Positions 16,723 through 26,221 are shown, counted from the stretch's first letter. The stretch is 64,000 nt of DNA from Roseovarius marisflavi (GCF_900142625.1 NZ_FRBN01000002.1:124001-188000), one strand, 5' to 3'. Notes: generated from the sequence alone by a model not told the origin. A program made the numbers and translations.

Positions 16723-17583
16723 ATGAATGAAAAAATCGACAAACGCCTGCGCGCCGACCTGTTTCGCACCCGTCTGGGCGAGGCGATGCGCCTGCGTCAG
16801 AGCAACCAAAGCGCGCTTGCCCGCGCCATCGGGGTGGATCGCTCGACGATCTCGCAATTGCTCAAGGGGCCTTCGGCGCGGCTTCCCAATGCCCAGGTGG
16901 TTGGCGAATGCGCCAGCGCGCTCGGGGTCTCGGCCGATTGGCTTTTGGGGCTGACCGACCGGCCCGAAACCACCGCCGACATGCTGGCCAATACGCTCTC
17001 GCTGACCGAGGCGCCACGCGCGCTTGTGGATGAGCAGATATTTCAGTGGCACAAGGAAGCCGCCGGCTACAAGATCCGCCATGTGCCCGCCGGTCTGCCG
17101 GATATGCTCAAGACCCGCGCCATGCTGGAATGGGAGTACGCCCCGCACCTGGGGCGCAGCACCGATCAGGCGATCGGCGCCTCCGAGGATCGCATGGCCT
17201 GGATGCGCGCCGCGCGCTCGGATTACGAAATTGCCCTGCCGATACACGAGCTTGAAAGCTTTGCCCGCGCCGAGGGCTATTACCGCGATCTGCCGCTTGA
17301 TCTGCGGCGCGCGCAGCTTGATCACCTGATCGCGGTCACGACCCAGCTTTACCCAAGTCTGCGGCTCTATCTGTTTGACGCGCGCCGGGTCTATTCGGCG
17401 CCGGTCACCATTCTGGGCCCGCTTCTGGCGGTGATCTATATCGGACGCAATTACATGGTGTTTCGCGACAGCGAACGGGTGCAGGCGCTGACACTGCATT
17501 TTGACCACCTGCTGCGCGAGGCCGACATCGCCGCCCGCGCCCTGCCCGGGCGGCTTGCAGAGTTGCGCGCAGCGCTTGGTTAA
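16723..17583 (+). CDS. XRE-family transcriptional regulator
   Basis: A 286-residue DNA-binding protein with an N-terminal helix-turn-helix (residues 15-75, including SALARAIGVDRSTISQLLKG) and a 200-residue C-terminal domain with no obvious enzymatic motif (LPDMLKTRAMLEWEY, then LYLFDARRVYSAPVTILGPL). The C-terminal part may sense a ligand. It is divergent from the DUF2061-desaturase operon across a 109-base, locally AT-rich spacer, so it may control membrane lipid genes. Its stop meets the convergent LysR gene stop. Confidence 0.85.
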   Translation: MNEKIDKRLRADLFRTRLGEAMRLRQSNQSALARAIGVDRSTISQLLKGPSARLPNAQVVGECASALGVSADWLLGLTDRPETTADMLANTLSLTEAPRALVDEQIFQWHKEAAGYKIRHVPAGLPDMLKTRAMLEWEYAPHLGRSTDQAIGASEDRMAWMRAARSDYEIALPIHELESFARAEGYYRDLPLDLRRAQLDHLIAVTTQLYPSLRLYLFDARRVYSAPVTILGPLLAVIYIGRNYMVFRDSERVQALTLHFDHLLREADIAARALPGRLAELRAALG

Positions 17584-18485
17584 CCGCGCTGCAACCGCAC
17601 CGGGATTTCGCGCGCCAAGCGCAACAGATGCGCCATATAGGGTTTGTCGGCGTCATCCTCGCGGATTGCGGCGTAAAGGCGCTTGGTCACGCCATTCTTG
17701 GTCAGGGGCCGGGTCACGTAATCGGTGCTTGTCTTGACCTCGCGCACCACCCAATCGGGCAATACCGCAACCCCGCGGTTGGAGGCGACCAAGAGCAGGA
17801 TCACCGCCGTCAGCTCGACCTGGCGAATGCTGCGCGGTTCGACCTTGGCGGGGGTCAGAAGCTCTGTGAACACATCGAGACGCGAGCGATCAACCGGATA
17901 GGTGATCAGCACCTCATCGCGAAAGTCCGCCGCCTCGACATAGGGCTTTTGCGCCAGCGGGTGCTGGCTTGAGGCGACGAAAACCGGCTCGTAATCAAAC
18001 AGCGGCTTGAAGATGATCCCCGGCAGATCCTCGGGGTCGGACGACACCACAAGATCGACCTCTTCCTTTTGCAGGGCCGGCAAGGCATCAAAGGCAAGGC
18101 CGGGGCGGATATCGACATCGACCTCGCCCCAGGTCTTGCGGAAGGCTTCCAGCACCGGAAAAAGCCACTCGAAACAGGCGTGGCATTCGATGGCGATATG
18201 AAGCCGCCCGGCGCTGCCTTCGCGCAGGCCCTCGAATTCGGCTTCAAGCGCCTCGATCTCGGGCAGAATCTTTTCGGCCACCCGCAACAGGCGATGCCCC
18301 GCAGCCGACAGGCGCAACGGCTTGGAACGACGCACAAAAAGCTCGACCCCGGCCTGATCTTCAAGGCCCTTGATCTGATGGCTCAGCGCCGATTGAGTGA
18401 TGTGCAGCTGATCCGCCGCCTTGGCCAAACCACCGGCCTGATGAATGGCGCGGATGGTCTTGAGATGCCGAAACTCGATATGCAT
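17580..18485 (-). CDS. LysR-family regulator, probably MetR-like
   Basis: A 301-residue LysR protein with an N-terminal winged HTH (residues 1-60, KAADQLHITQSALSHQIKG) and a periplasmic-binding-fold effector domain. It is divergent from metF with about 100 bases between them, and a LysR-type palindrome lies in that gap. That arrangement matches MetR, which activates methionine genes with homocysteine as co-effector. The assignment rests on context and general similarity. Confidence 0.85.
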   Translation of the reverse strand: MHIEFRHLKTIRAIHQAGGLAKAADQLHITQSALSHQIKGLEDQAGVELFVRRSKPLRLSAAGHRLLRVAEKILPEIEALEAEFEGLREGSAGRLHIAIECHACFEWLFPVLEAFRKTWGEVDVDIRPGLAFDALPALQKEEVDLVVSSDPEDLPGIIFKPLFDYEPVFVASSQHPLAQKPYVEAADFRDEVLITYPVDRSRLDVFTELLTPAKVEPRSIRQVELTAVILLLVASNRGVAVLPDWVVREVKTSTDYVTRPLTKNGVTKRLYAAIREDDADKPYMAHLLRLAREIPVRLQRG

Positions 18486-18500
18486 ATATTAGCGAACCTC

Positions 18501-18515
18501 ATTCAAACCATGAAT
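18501..18515. promoter_or_regulatory. LysR-type operator between the metR-like gene and metF
   Basis: A perfect 15-base palindrome, ATTCAAACCATGAAT, with the T-N11-A spacing typical of LysR boxes. It lies in the divergent gap 16 bases from the regulator start and 73 bases from the metF start. This suits both autoregulation and activation of metF. Confidence 0.6.
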
Positions 18516-18587
18516 TTTATGAAGTTGTCTCACAAAGCGCATCCTGCAACAAGAGGACAACACGAAACCCCGAGTAGGATTAGCGCA

Positions 18588-19454
18588 ATGAAAACGCCCC
18601 GTATTTCGTTTGAATTCTTCCCCCCCAAGTCGCTCGAGGCTTCTTTTCGCCTGTGGGACACGGTCCAGACCCTCGCCCCGCTTGAGCCGCGCTTTGTGTC
18701 GGTCACCTACGGCGCGGGTGGCACCACCCGCGAGCTGACCCGCGACGCGGTGGGCACTCTGCACAAGGCGACCGGCCTTAACGTGGCCGCGCATCTGACC
18801 TGCGTTGACGCAAGCCGCGAGGAAACCCTTGAGATCGCAGATCAATTCGCCGACGCTGGCGTGACCGAGATTGTCGCCCTGCGTGGCGATCCGCCCAAAG
18901 GCGCCGCTGGCTTTGCCCCGCATCCGCAGGGGTTTGGCAATAGCTGCGAGCTCATTTCGGCCCTCGCCGACACCGGCAAATTCATCATCCGCGTTGGGGC
19001 CTATCCCGAGAAACATCCCGAGGCCACCAGCCAGCAAGCCGATATCGACTGGCTCAAGCGCAAGTTTGACGCCGGCGCCAGCGAGGCGATCACCCAGTTC
19101 TTCTTTGAGGCCGAGACGTTTTTCCGCTTCCGCGATGCCTGTGCCAAGGCGGGAATCAATGCGTCGATCATCCCCGGCATCCTGCCGGTTGAAAACTGGA
19201 CCGGGACACGCAAGTTTGCCGCGGCCTGTGGCACGCAGGTGCCCGCATGGCTTGATGATGCCTTTGGCAAGGCCATTCGCGACGACCGTCACGACCTTTT
19301 GGCAACCGCTCTTGCGACCGAGCTTTGCAGCGATCTCATCGAAGGCGGCGCGGAAGACTTGCACTTCTATACGCTCAACCGTCCCGAGTTGACGCGCGAC
19401 GTATGCCATGCGCTTGGCGTCACGCCCAAGGTGGAACTGCGCCACGTGGCATAA
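18588..19454 (+). CDS. metF: Methylenetetrahydrofolate reductase
   Basis: A 288-residue flavoprotein that reduces 5,10-methylene-THF to 5-methyl-THF for methionine synthesis. The family start ISFEFFPPKS (residues 6-15) and VALRGDPPKG (near 99-108) are present. ATG 18588 gives the normal bacterial length; the frame continues open upstream but that stretch lies opposite the LysR gene. A LysR operator lies upstream. Confidence 0.95.
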   Translation: MKTPRISFEFFPPKSLEASFRLWDTVQTLAPLEPRFVSVTYGAGGTTRELTRDAVGTLHKATGLNVAAHLTCVDASREETLEIADQFADAGVTEIVALRGDPPKGAAGFAPHPQGFGNSCELISALADTGKFIIRVGAYPEKHPEATSQQADIDWLKRKFDAGASEAITQFFFEAETFFRFRDACAKAGINASIIPGILPVENWTGTRKFAAACGTQVPAWLDDAFGKAIRDDRHDLLATALATELCSDLIEGGAEDLHFYTLNRPELTRDVCHALGVTPKVELRHVA

Positions 19455-19516
19455 GCCGCTTGCACGCGCCTATCGGCCCCGCCTACCTTGCGACAAAGGA
19501 TCAGGAGGGGCCGAAA

Positions 19517-20008
19517 ATGGCAGTGCGGCGCGCCACATCACTTGACGATCTGCCCGACCGGACCGACCTGATGTCGCGGTCGGGCCTAGAGTTCATGCAG
19601 GACATGATCGCAGGTCGGCTTGCCGGGCCGCCCATCGGGGCGACGCTCGGCTTCTGGCCGGTGCTGGCCGAAGACGGGCGGGTGGTGTTCGAGGGCGCGG
19701 CGGGTTTTGACGTGACCAACCCGATGCGCGGTGTGCATGGCGGCTGGTTCGGGGCGATCCTCGATAGCTGCATGGGCTGCGCGGTGATGACCCGACTGGC
19801 GCGCGGCGAGGTCTATACCACGTTGGAATACAAGGTGAATATTACTCGCGCCCTGCCGCTAGGCACAATGGTGCGCGCAATTGGGACGGTGGACCATTCG
19901 GGCCGCTCGACCGGTGTGGCCTCGGGCGAACTGCGCGGGGTCGACGACGACCGCGTCTATGCAACCGGTTCGACCACCTGTATCATCATGCGCCCTGACC
20001 CCGAGTAG
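19517..20008 (+). CDS. PaaI-family hotdog thioesterase
   Basis: A 163-residue protein with the hotdog core NPMRGVHGGWFGAILDSCMG (residues 67-86) and LEYKVNITRALP (about 108-119). Family enzymes hydrolyse acyl- or aryl-CoA thioesters in the cytoplasm. An AGGAGGGG ribosome site supports ATG 19517. It follows metF by about 60 bases and may be co-transcribed; a long stem-loop follows it. Confidence 0.85.
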   Translation: MAVRRATSLDDLPDRTDLMSRSGLEFMQDMIAGRLAGPPIGATLGFWPVLAEDGRVVFEGAAGFDVTNPMRGVHGGWFGAILDSCMGCAVMTRLARGEVYTTLEYKVNITRALPLGTMVRAIGTVDHSGRSTGVASGELRGVDDDRVYATGSTTCIIMRPDPE

Positions 20009-20019
20009 CCACACTCGCC

Positions 20020-20072
20020 CTGCCCCCTTTTCGGGAGGGGGTGGGTGGGTGGGCCTCCTGAAAAGGGGGCAG
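20020..20072. terminator. Bidirectional stem-loop between convergent genes
   Basis: A 19-bp inverted repeat with a single G-T pair: CTGCCCCCTTTTCGGGAGG at 20020-20038 and its partner at 20054-20072, with a 15-base GT-rich loop. It ends immediately before the DUF2235 stop and starts 12 bases past the thioesterase stop, so it can terminate both. Confidence 0.8.
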
Positions 20073-21164
20073 CTAGGCGCCGCCGCCATCCTTCATCGCC
20101 ACCATCGCCCGCGCGCCACCCTTCCACGACACCTTGCGCCCCTCGACACTTTCGTGAAGCCGCTCTGACGGATCAGCGCCGACAACGCGGGCGCTGCGCA
20201 ACAGGAAAATCTTGCCCCAGCCGTGCCAGGATCCCACCGAAGGCGCGGCGATATCCACCTTGAAACGCCCGCGCCACCCCTCGGGCAGGCGAAGCCCGCA
20301 GCCGACCGCCTGCTCCAGCATCCAGACCAGCGGGATATTCGACAGCGGGCGCGCGGCGTGAAACCCGTCAAGCTGACCGCCGACATCGCCATGGCTGCCG
20401 CGAAACCAGACCTGTTCGACATGCCCCTCAAACCCGGGCGGACAGTTCCACAGGACCGGCGCATAGGCATTGCGGGTCTCGTCAAGCGCAAGCGCGTGAA
20501 ACCCGTGCTTGGTCGTCGGGCCGAGGTGATGGTTATGAAAGCCATGCGCATCCGCCCGGAACCGCCAGAGGATCGGTATCCGCATGCCCAGGGCCTTGAC
20601 CGTATCCCAGACACCGACCATCTCGATCTTGACCGATGTGTGGCAATAGGCATGCGTAAACGCCTTTCCGGCCTCACTGTCCGGGCGGCACTGATAATGG
20701 CGATAGGCGGTTCTGACATTGCGCTCGGTCGCCTCTTCGGCGCGCAAAAGGCCGATCTTGTCGATCACTCCGGCCAGCGAGCGCACCGCAAAGGCGCCGC
20801 GCGAATAGCCAAACAGGAATATCCGGTCACCGGGGCGATAGCGGCTGGCAAGATAGCCATAGGCGCGCCGGATCTGCCGGTTGAGCCCGCGCCCCATCAT
20901 CACGTTGGGCGTGGTGCGCCAGTCATACCATTGCAACCCGGCCTCGTAATACAGCGACACGGCGCTGCCGGCGGTCTCGCTCAAAAGCTTATAGGTCAGC
21001 CCCGCATTGCTCTCGCAGCCCTCTGACAGGGATGACATGGTGCCATCCAGAATAAGAACATGGGTGACCGGACCGCGCCGACGGGCAAAGGCCGTATGCC
21101 CGCTATGCTGCCCCGGCCGCAGAACCCCGTATAGGGTTTTAACCCACTTGCGCCATCTGTTCAT
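20073..21164 (-). CDS. DUF2235 alpha/beta-hydrolase-like protein
   Basis: A 363-residue protein with the DUF2235 pattern: LILDGTMSS near residue 37, then the nucleophile elbow FGYSRGAFAVRSLAG (near 118-132) with Ser as likely nucleophile, and later VWFRGSHGDVGG (near 252-263) supplying the Asp/His region. Some relatives are type VI secretion phospholipase effectors, but no secretion genes are nearby here. Its first 26 bases overlap the end of the CoxL-like gene upstream. Confidence 0.85.
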   Translation of the reverse strand: MNRWRKWVKTLYGVLRPGQHSGHTAFARRRGPVTHVLILDGTMSSLSEGCESNAGLTYKLLSETAGSAVSLYYEAGLQWYDWRTTPNVMMGRGLNRQIRRAYGYLASRYRPGDRIFLFGYSRGAFAVRSLAGVIDKIGLLRAEEATERNVRTAYRHYQCRPDSEAGKAFTHAYCHTSVKIEMVGVWDTVKALGMRIPILWRFRADAHGFHNHHLGPTTKHGFHALALDETRNAYAPVLWNCPPGFEGHVEQVWFRGSHGDVGGQLDGFHAARPLSNIPLVWMLEQAVGCGLRLPEGWRGRFKVDIAAPSVGSWHGWGKIFLLRSARVVGADPSERLHESVEGRKVSWKGGARAMVAMKDGGGA

Positions 21165-23436
21165 TCAGCACCTTCCATACCCTGTGCGACGTGAACGGCA
21201 TATCCGCCTGTCGCACCCCCGCCTGCCAGAGCGCATCGGCCACCGCATTGGCGGTGGCGGCCATCGCCCCAACCGTCCCCGCCTCGCCGCAGCCTTTCAT
21301 CCCCATCGGATTGGCGGTCGAGGGCACCGCCTCTGTTGCAAAGCCAAACATGGGAACATCATTGGCCCTTGGCATCGCATAGTCCATGAAACTTGCCGTG
21401 AGCAGCTGACCATCGCCATCGTGCACCACATGCTCGCAAAGCGCCTGACCGATGCCTTGAACGACACCGCCATGCACCTGACCTTCGGCCAGCAAGGGGT
21501 TGATAAGATTTCCGAAATCATCAACCACGGTGTAGCGCTCAACGCTGATCTGGCCGGTCTCGGGGTCAACCTCGACCTCGGCCACATGCGCGCCATTGGG
21601 ATAAGAGCGCCCCGGCAGGGTCGCGGTTTGCTCATGCACCAAAAGATCGCTTCGCCCATCGGCGCGCGCCAGTTCCGCCGCCTCGATCAGCGTCGGCGTC
21701 AGGTTCGATCCCGGCGCGCGAAACCGCTCGTCATCAAAGATCACTTCGCCCTCCGCCACGCCCATTTTCTCGGCAAGGTAAGGCGTGAACGCCTCGATCA
21801 TCCTCGATACGGTTGCCAGCGTCGCGTTGCTTTGCGTGGTGACAGAGCGCGACCCGCCGGTGCCACCGCCATTGGCGATCAGGTCACTATCGCCTTGAAT
21901 GACGCGGATCATCTCCATCGGGATGCCGGTCTGATCGGCCAGAAAACGGGCATAGACCGTCTCATGCCCCTGTCCGTTGCTTTGAGTGCCCACATAGATC
22001 GACACGCGCCCATCCTCATGAAATTCAACCTTCGCCGTTTCACTAGGATTACCCAGAATGCTTTCGATATAGTAACACAATCCCATCCCGCGCAGCCGCC
22101 CGCGCGCGCGGCTCTTCTGCTGACGGGTGGCAAAGCCTGCGCGATCGGCAAATGCCTCGGCACGGCTCAGCACCCGGTCGAACTCGCCCACGTCATAGGT
22201 CTCGCCGGTGGAAGAGACATAGGGAAACTGCTCTGGCCGGATGAAATTGCGGCGGTGCAACTCCCATGTATCAACCCCAAGCTCGCGCGCGGAGCGGTCG
22301 ATGATCCGCTCAAGCGCATAGATCGCCTCGGGGCGCCCGGCGCCGCGATAGGCATCAACCTGCGTGGTGTTGGTGTAAAACCCTTCCACATGCAGATAGG
22401 TCGCCTGCACGTCATAGGTGCCCATCAGAACCTTGGAAAAAAGGTCAGTCTGAATGGCCTGCGCCATGGTGCTGTTATAGGCGCCAAGATCACAGCGCGT
22501 ATCAACGCGGTATCCGGTGATGCGCAGATCGCGGTCAAAGCTCATCACCAGATCATGTTCAAGCGCACGTGCGCCATTGTCGCTCAGCATCGCCTCGCCG
22601 CGCTCTGACATCCAGCGCACGGGGCGCCCTAAGGTGCGCGCCGCATGGGCCGCAAGAAACGTCTCGGGGTAATCCATCGCCTTGGTGCCAAAACCACCGC
22701 CGACATCGGGGTTGGTGACGCGGATCGCCTCTGGCTTCATGCCCAGAATGCGCGCCAGATTGCGCTTGGTGCCCCAGACCCCCTGGGCGTTGACCGAAAC
22801 GTGAAGCCGCCCGCCCTGCATTTCGGCGAAACAGCCGCGCGGCTCCATCGAATTGGCAATGACCCGGTTGTCGGCCACGCTCAGGCGCACCACATGCGCC
22901 GCCTCGGCGATGGCCGCTTCGACGGCGGTGCTGTCGCCCATCTCCCAGTCAAAGGCGCGGTTTGTCGGCGCCTCGGGGTGCAGAGCCTCGCCGCCCGTCG
23001 CAAGGGCCGTATGCGCAGGCAGGTCGTCATAATCGAATTCGATCAGTTCCACCGCGTCGCGCGCCTGATCAAGCGTTTCGGCGACGATAAAGGCCACCGG
23101 CTCGCCGACAAAGCGCACCCGCCCCTCGGCCAGAAGCGGACGGCGCGGGGCCGCGCCCGAGGTCCCGTCGCGATTGGTGACAAGGTTAAAGGCAAGCCCC
23201 TCGGTGATGCCGTCCGCCGCCAGATCATCGGCGCCCAACACAAGGTGCACGCCCGGCGCGGCGCGCGCCGCGTCAAGATCAAGCCCGGTGATCACGCCAT
23301 GCGCCACGTTCGAGCGAAAGACATAGCCGCGCAAGGCCTCTTCGGGCGCGATATCATCGACATAGCGGCCCTGCCCGGTCAAAAACCGCGCGTCCTCTAC
23401 CCGTGTGACCGGCTGACTTTTCCCGAACTTTTCCAT
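21139..23436 (-). CDS. Xanthine dehydrogenase/CoxL-family molybdopterin-binding subunit
   Basis: A 765-residue aldehyde oxidase/xanthine dehydrogenase-type large subunit, starting with the typical SQPVTRVEDARFLTGQGRYV. The active-site loop is AYRGAGR (residues 362-368), which is the form II signature and not the AYxCSFR of true aerobic CO dehydrogenase. The real substrate is therefore unknown. The FAD and 2Fe-2S subunits usually encoded alongside are absent from both flanks, so it must pair with proteins encoded elsewhere. Confidence 0.9.
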   Translation of the reverse strand: MEKFGKSQPVTRVEDARFLTGQGRYVDDIAPEEALRGYVFRSNVAHGVITGLDLDAARAAPGVHLVLGADDLAADGITEGLAFNLVTNRDGTSGAAPRRPLLAEGRVRFVGEPVAFIVAETLDQARDAVELIEFDYDDLPAHTALATGGEALHPEAPTNRAFDWEMGDSTAVEAAIAEAAHVVRLSVADNRVIANSMEPRGCFAEMQGGRLHVSVNAQGVWGTKRNLARILGMKPEAIRVTNPDVGGGFGTKAMDYPETFLAAHAARTLGRPVRWMSERGEAMLSDNGARALEHDLVMSFDRDLRITGYRVDTRCDLGAYNSTMAQAIQTDLFSKVLMGTYDVQATYLHVEGFYTNTTQVDAYRGAGRPEAIYALERIIDRSARELGVDTWELHRRNFIRPEQFPYVSSTGETYDVGEFDRVLSRAEAFADRAGFATRQQKSRARGRLRGMGLCYYIESILGNPSETAKVEFHEDGRVSIYVGTQSNGQGHETVYARFLADQTGIPMEMIRVIQGDSDLIANGGGTGGSRSVTTQSNATLATVSRMIEAFTPYLAEKMGVAEGEVIFDDERFRAPGSNLTPTLIEAAELARADGRSDLLVHEQTATLPGRSYPNGAHVAEVEVDPETGQISVERYTVVDDFGNLINPLLAEGQVHGGVVQGIGQALCEHVVHDGDGQLLTASFMDYAMPRANDVPMFGFATEAVPSTANPMGMKGCGEAGTVGAMAATANAVADALWQAGVRQADMPFTSHRVWKVLNEQMAQVG

Positions 23437-23506
23437 CGCCTGCTTCCCTATCCGCTCTGAACAGGGACACTAACCCGACACCCGCCCTTGTCCAGAGCGG
23501 GCGCGC

Positions 23507-24637
23507 CTAAACCGAGGCCACGGTCACCACATCGCTTAACCCATAGCCATTAAAGCCGGTACTCAGGCTTTGACTATAGGCCCCCATGCCCGAAATCAGC
23601 AGGTAATCCCCCTCTTGGAGATCGCCGGGCAACGCCAGCGGATCAGGCAGGCGGTCGATGCTGTCGCAGGTCGGGCCAAAGACAACGCGGTCGCGCGGCG
23701 CGGCGGTGCGCGGCGTGCCATCGGGCGCCATCACCCTAATCCGGTCAGGCGCGCCGATATCGCGCATTTCGGTCAGCCCGCCATAAACCCCGTCATTCAG
23801 GAACACTGCGCCGCAGTCGCGCACGGCCTTGACCCGCACCGCCAGGGTAAAGGCCTCGGCCACCATCGCGCGGCCCGGCTCGCAGACCAGCGCCGGGGCA
23901 TTTGCGCCAAACGCCTGCGCCACCTCGGCGCTGATATGGGCAAAGATCGCCTCAAGATCGGGGGCCGACCCGACCCGGTGCGCGGCAAACCCGCCGCCCA
24001 CATTCAGACGGCTAAGGCGCACGCCAGCCGCCTTCGCCACCTCGGAAACGGTGCCGATATAGGCCCCCCAAGCCGCCGGATCGGCGCATTGGGTGCCGGG
24101 GTGAAAGGTCATCGACGGGGTAAAACCGCGCTTGACCACCTCTCGCAAAAGCTCTGCTGCGCGATCCGGTCCGGCACCGAATTTGGCGCCAAAATCATAG
24201 GCTGCCCCACGCACCGGCAGGGCAAGGCGCACGCTTATCTCGGAATCCGGCGCGATATGGCCGGTCAGCTTGTCCAGCTCGCCAAGGCAATCAATCGAAA
24301 ACGATCGCACGCCCATATCGGACGCCACAGCCACCTCAGCGGGCGAGCGGACCGGATTGTTGTAATGCAAAACCGCCGTCGGACAGACCCGCCTCACCGC
24401 ACGCATTTCCTCGGGGCTGGCCACATCGAACGCCCAGATCCCCGCCGCTGCCAGATTGGCCAGAACCTCCTCGCAGGGGTTGGCCTTGACCGCATAAGTC
24501 ACCAGCCCGCCAAACCCGGCCTGAAACCGCCGCGCCGTAGCCTGAAGCACGTCCGGGCTGAAATAAAGCACGGCCGCATCCGGCGCATGGCGCAGGATAT
24601 GGGCGTGGGGACCGGGCCAATTGGGAGAATTGCGCAT
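23507..24637 (-). CDS. Type III PLP-dependent ornithine decarboxylase
   Basis: A 376-residue alanine-racemase-fold decarboxylase that makes putrescine. The PLP lysine is Lys51 in TYAVKANPCEE, and the C-terminal catalytic cysteine motif FGPTCDSIDRLPDPL (with the Cys-Asp pair) is typical of ornithine decarboxylases. Lysine or both could also be substrates. The ATG at 24637 has AAGGTG upstream; the in-frame ATG at 24694 is less likely. It is divergent from an Lrp-family gene, a probable regulator. Confidence 0.85.
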   Translation of the reverse strand: MRNSPNWPGPHAHILRHAPDAAVLYFSPDVLQATARRFQAGFGGLVTYAVKANPCEEVLANLAAAGIWAFDVASPEEMRAVRRVCPTAVLHYNNPVRSPAEVAVASDMGVRSFSIDCLGELDKLTGHIAPDSEISVRLALPVRGAAYDFGAKFGAGPDRAAELLREVVKRGFTPSMTFHPGTQCADPAAWGAYIGTVSEVAKAAGVRLSRLNVGGGFAAHRVGSAPDLEAIFAHISAEVAQAFGANAPALVCEPGRAMVAEAFTLAVRVKAVRDCGAVFLNDGVYGGLTEMRDIGAPDRIRVMAPDGTPRTAAPRDRVVFGPTCDSIDRLPDPLALPGDLQEGDYLLISGMGAYSQSLSTGFNGYGLSDVVTVASV

Positions 24638-24747
24638 GGGGACACCTTTGCTGCTCTTTTCCAAGAAGCATGCCGCGATTTTACGTCGATTCATCGCGGC
24701 ATTTCATATAAAATGCCTAAAATTTCCGGCATAACGCAGGCTAAGAC

Positions 24748-25182
24748 ATGCAAATCGACGAAATGGATCGCGCACTTCTGGCGCTCTTGGCGCGAAACGC
24801 CCGCCTGCCCGTGGCCACATTGGCACGCAAACTCGGCCTTGCGCGCACCACCGTTCAGGCCCGGCTTGACCGGCTTGAGACAAGCGGCGTGATCGCCGGG
24901 TATACCCTGCGCCTTGGGCAAGAGGCGCGCCCGGCCCTGCGCGCCACCGCCCTTGTCAGCATCGAACCGCGCACTGGCCCGGCGGTTCTGGCGCGGCTCG
25001 ACTCCTTACCGCAGGTGCGGAGCGTTCACACCACGTCGGGGCGGTTCGACCTGATTGTATCGCTTGAGGCCACGACCACCCAAGAGCTTGACGAAACGCT
25101 CGACCGCATCGGCGAGGCCAAGGGCGTGCGCAGCTCCGAGAGCCTCATTCATCTGTCGACGAAACTGGATCGCGGCGCCTGA
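24748..25182 (+). CDS. Lrp/AsnC-family transcriptional regulator
   Basis: A 144-residue protein with an N-terminal HTH (residues 1-50: DRALLALLARNARLPVATLA, then TVQARLDRLETSGVI) and a C-terminal RAM ligand domain. It is divergent from the ornithine decarboxylase gene with about 110 bases between starts, so control of decarboxylation in response to an amino acid is likely. A palindromic repeat follows its stop. Confidence 0.9.
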   Translation: MQIDEMDRALLALLARNARLPVATLARKLGLARTTVQARLDRLETSGVIAGYTLRLGQEARPALRATALVSIEPRTGPAVLARLDSLPQVRSVHTTSGRFDLIVSLEATTTQELDETLDRIGEAKGVRSSESLIHLSTKLDRGA

Positions 25183-25192
25183 ACCGTCATCC

Positions 25193-25246
25193 CCCAAGAA
25201 AATTCGACGAATTTTCTTGGGTTAAGAGTTTTCGCGGAAAAAATCT
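25193..25246. repeat. Bipartite intergenic palindromic repeat, copy 2
   Basis: A perfect 29-base palindrome (25193-25221, arms CCCAAGAAAATTCG around a central A) directly followed by a second, imperfect stem-loop (AAGAGTTTT ... AAAAAATCTT). It fills the gap between the convergent Lrp and zntB genes. It is homologous, in the opposite orientation, to the copy at 15450-15501. It could terminate both genes. Confidence 0.8.
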
Positions 25247-25249
25247 TGC

Positions 25250-26221
25250 CTACCGCCGCCCCAAAAGACCCGCCCGCCAAAACACCAGTATCAAGACAAG
25301 GCCGATCCCAACCAGACCGGCGCAGACAATCCAGAACGCATTCGGATTATCAACCCCCGGAATACCGCCGACATTGATCCCCAAAAGCCCGGTCAAAAGA
25401 CCAAGCGGCAGGAAAATCGCCGCCACCACCGACAGCAACAACATCTGCCTGTTCATCGCTTCGGCGCGGGCATCCATGATCTGATCATGCACGACCTGCG
25501 CGCGATCCCGGATCGCATCAAGCTCTTCGGCAAGCCGGGTCATCCGCTCTGTCGCCTCGCGCAGGCGGCTGCGATCATGGGGGCGCAGCCATGCAATATC
25601 CTCGATCTCGAAGGTGCTCAGCGCGTCCCGTTGCGGCGCCATATGACGGCGCAAAACGATCGCCACGCGGCGAATGTCACCAAGATCGCGTCGGCTGAGC
25701 GCACTCAGCCCCTCGATCACCTGATCCTCAAGCACATCGACCTTTTCATTCAGCCCCGCGACCACCGGCTCGACCCGATCCGCCAACCGCAACGCCAGCC
25801 GTGCCACCAATTCGCCCGCGCCGTCGGGGCCCTGCCCGCGCTCGATGCTCTCGTGCACATCGCTCACCGCCATCAGGCGGCGCAGCTGAACCGTCACCAC
25901 AAGACTTTCGCTGACCCACATCCGAAGCGACACCATATCCTCGACCTCGTCGCCGGGATTAAGGTTAACCCCGCGCAGGTTGAGCAACACCCCCTCGCCA
26001 TGGGTGGTACAGCGCGGCCGCGTTTCGGGCGCCAGAAGCGCGCGCAGGATCAGCGGCTCGAGCGGCGCGCCCTCAAGCCATTCGCGCGCCCCCGGATGGG
26101 CGCAATTCACGTGCACCCAGGTAAAGCCGCCCTCCGGTGCCTGCGCAAACGCGCCGCTCTCGGTCGTGACGCTCTCTGCCGCACCTTCCGGCGCGATCCG
26201 CCATTGCCGTATCCCGTCCAT
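25250..26221 (-). CDS. zntB: CorA-family zinc transporter ZntB-like
   Basis: A 323-residue CorA-fold protein from ATG 26221 ([13 protein letters not shown]). A large cytoplasmic domain is followed by two C-terminal membrane helices ([20 protein letters not shown] and [20 protein letters not shown]). The selectivity loop reads GINVGGIPG, in place of the GMN of magnesium channels, which is the ZntB pattern. Its role is divalent metal (zinc) transport. It is divergent from valS. Confidence 0.85.
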   Translation of the reverse strand: MDGIRQWRIAPEGAAESVTTESGAFAQAPEGGFTWVHVNCAHPGAREWLEGAPLEPLILRALLAPETRPRCTTHGEGVLLNLRGVNLNPGDEVEDMVSLRMWVSESLVVTVQLRRLMAVSDVHESIERGQGPDGAGELVARLALRLADRVEPVVAGLNEKVDVLEDQVIEGLSALSRRDLGDIRRVAIVLRRHMAPQRDALSTFEIEDIAWLRPHDRSRLREATERMTRLAEELDAIRDRAQVVHDQIMDARAEAMNRQMLLLSVVAAIFLPLGLLTGLLGINVGGIPGVDNPNAFWIVCAGLVGIGLVLILVFWRAGLLGRR

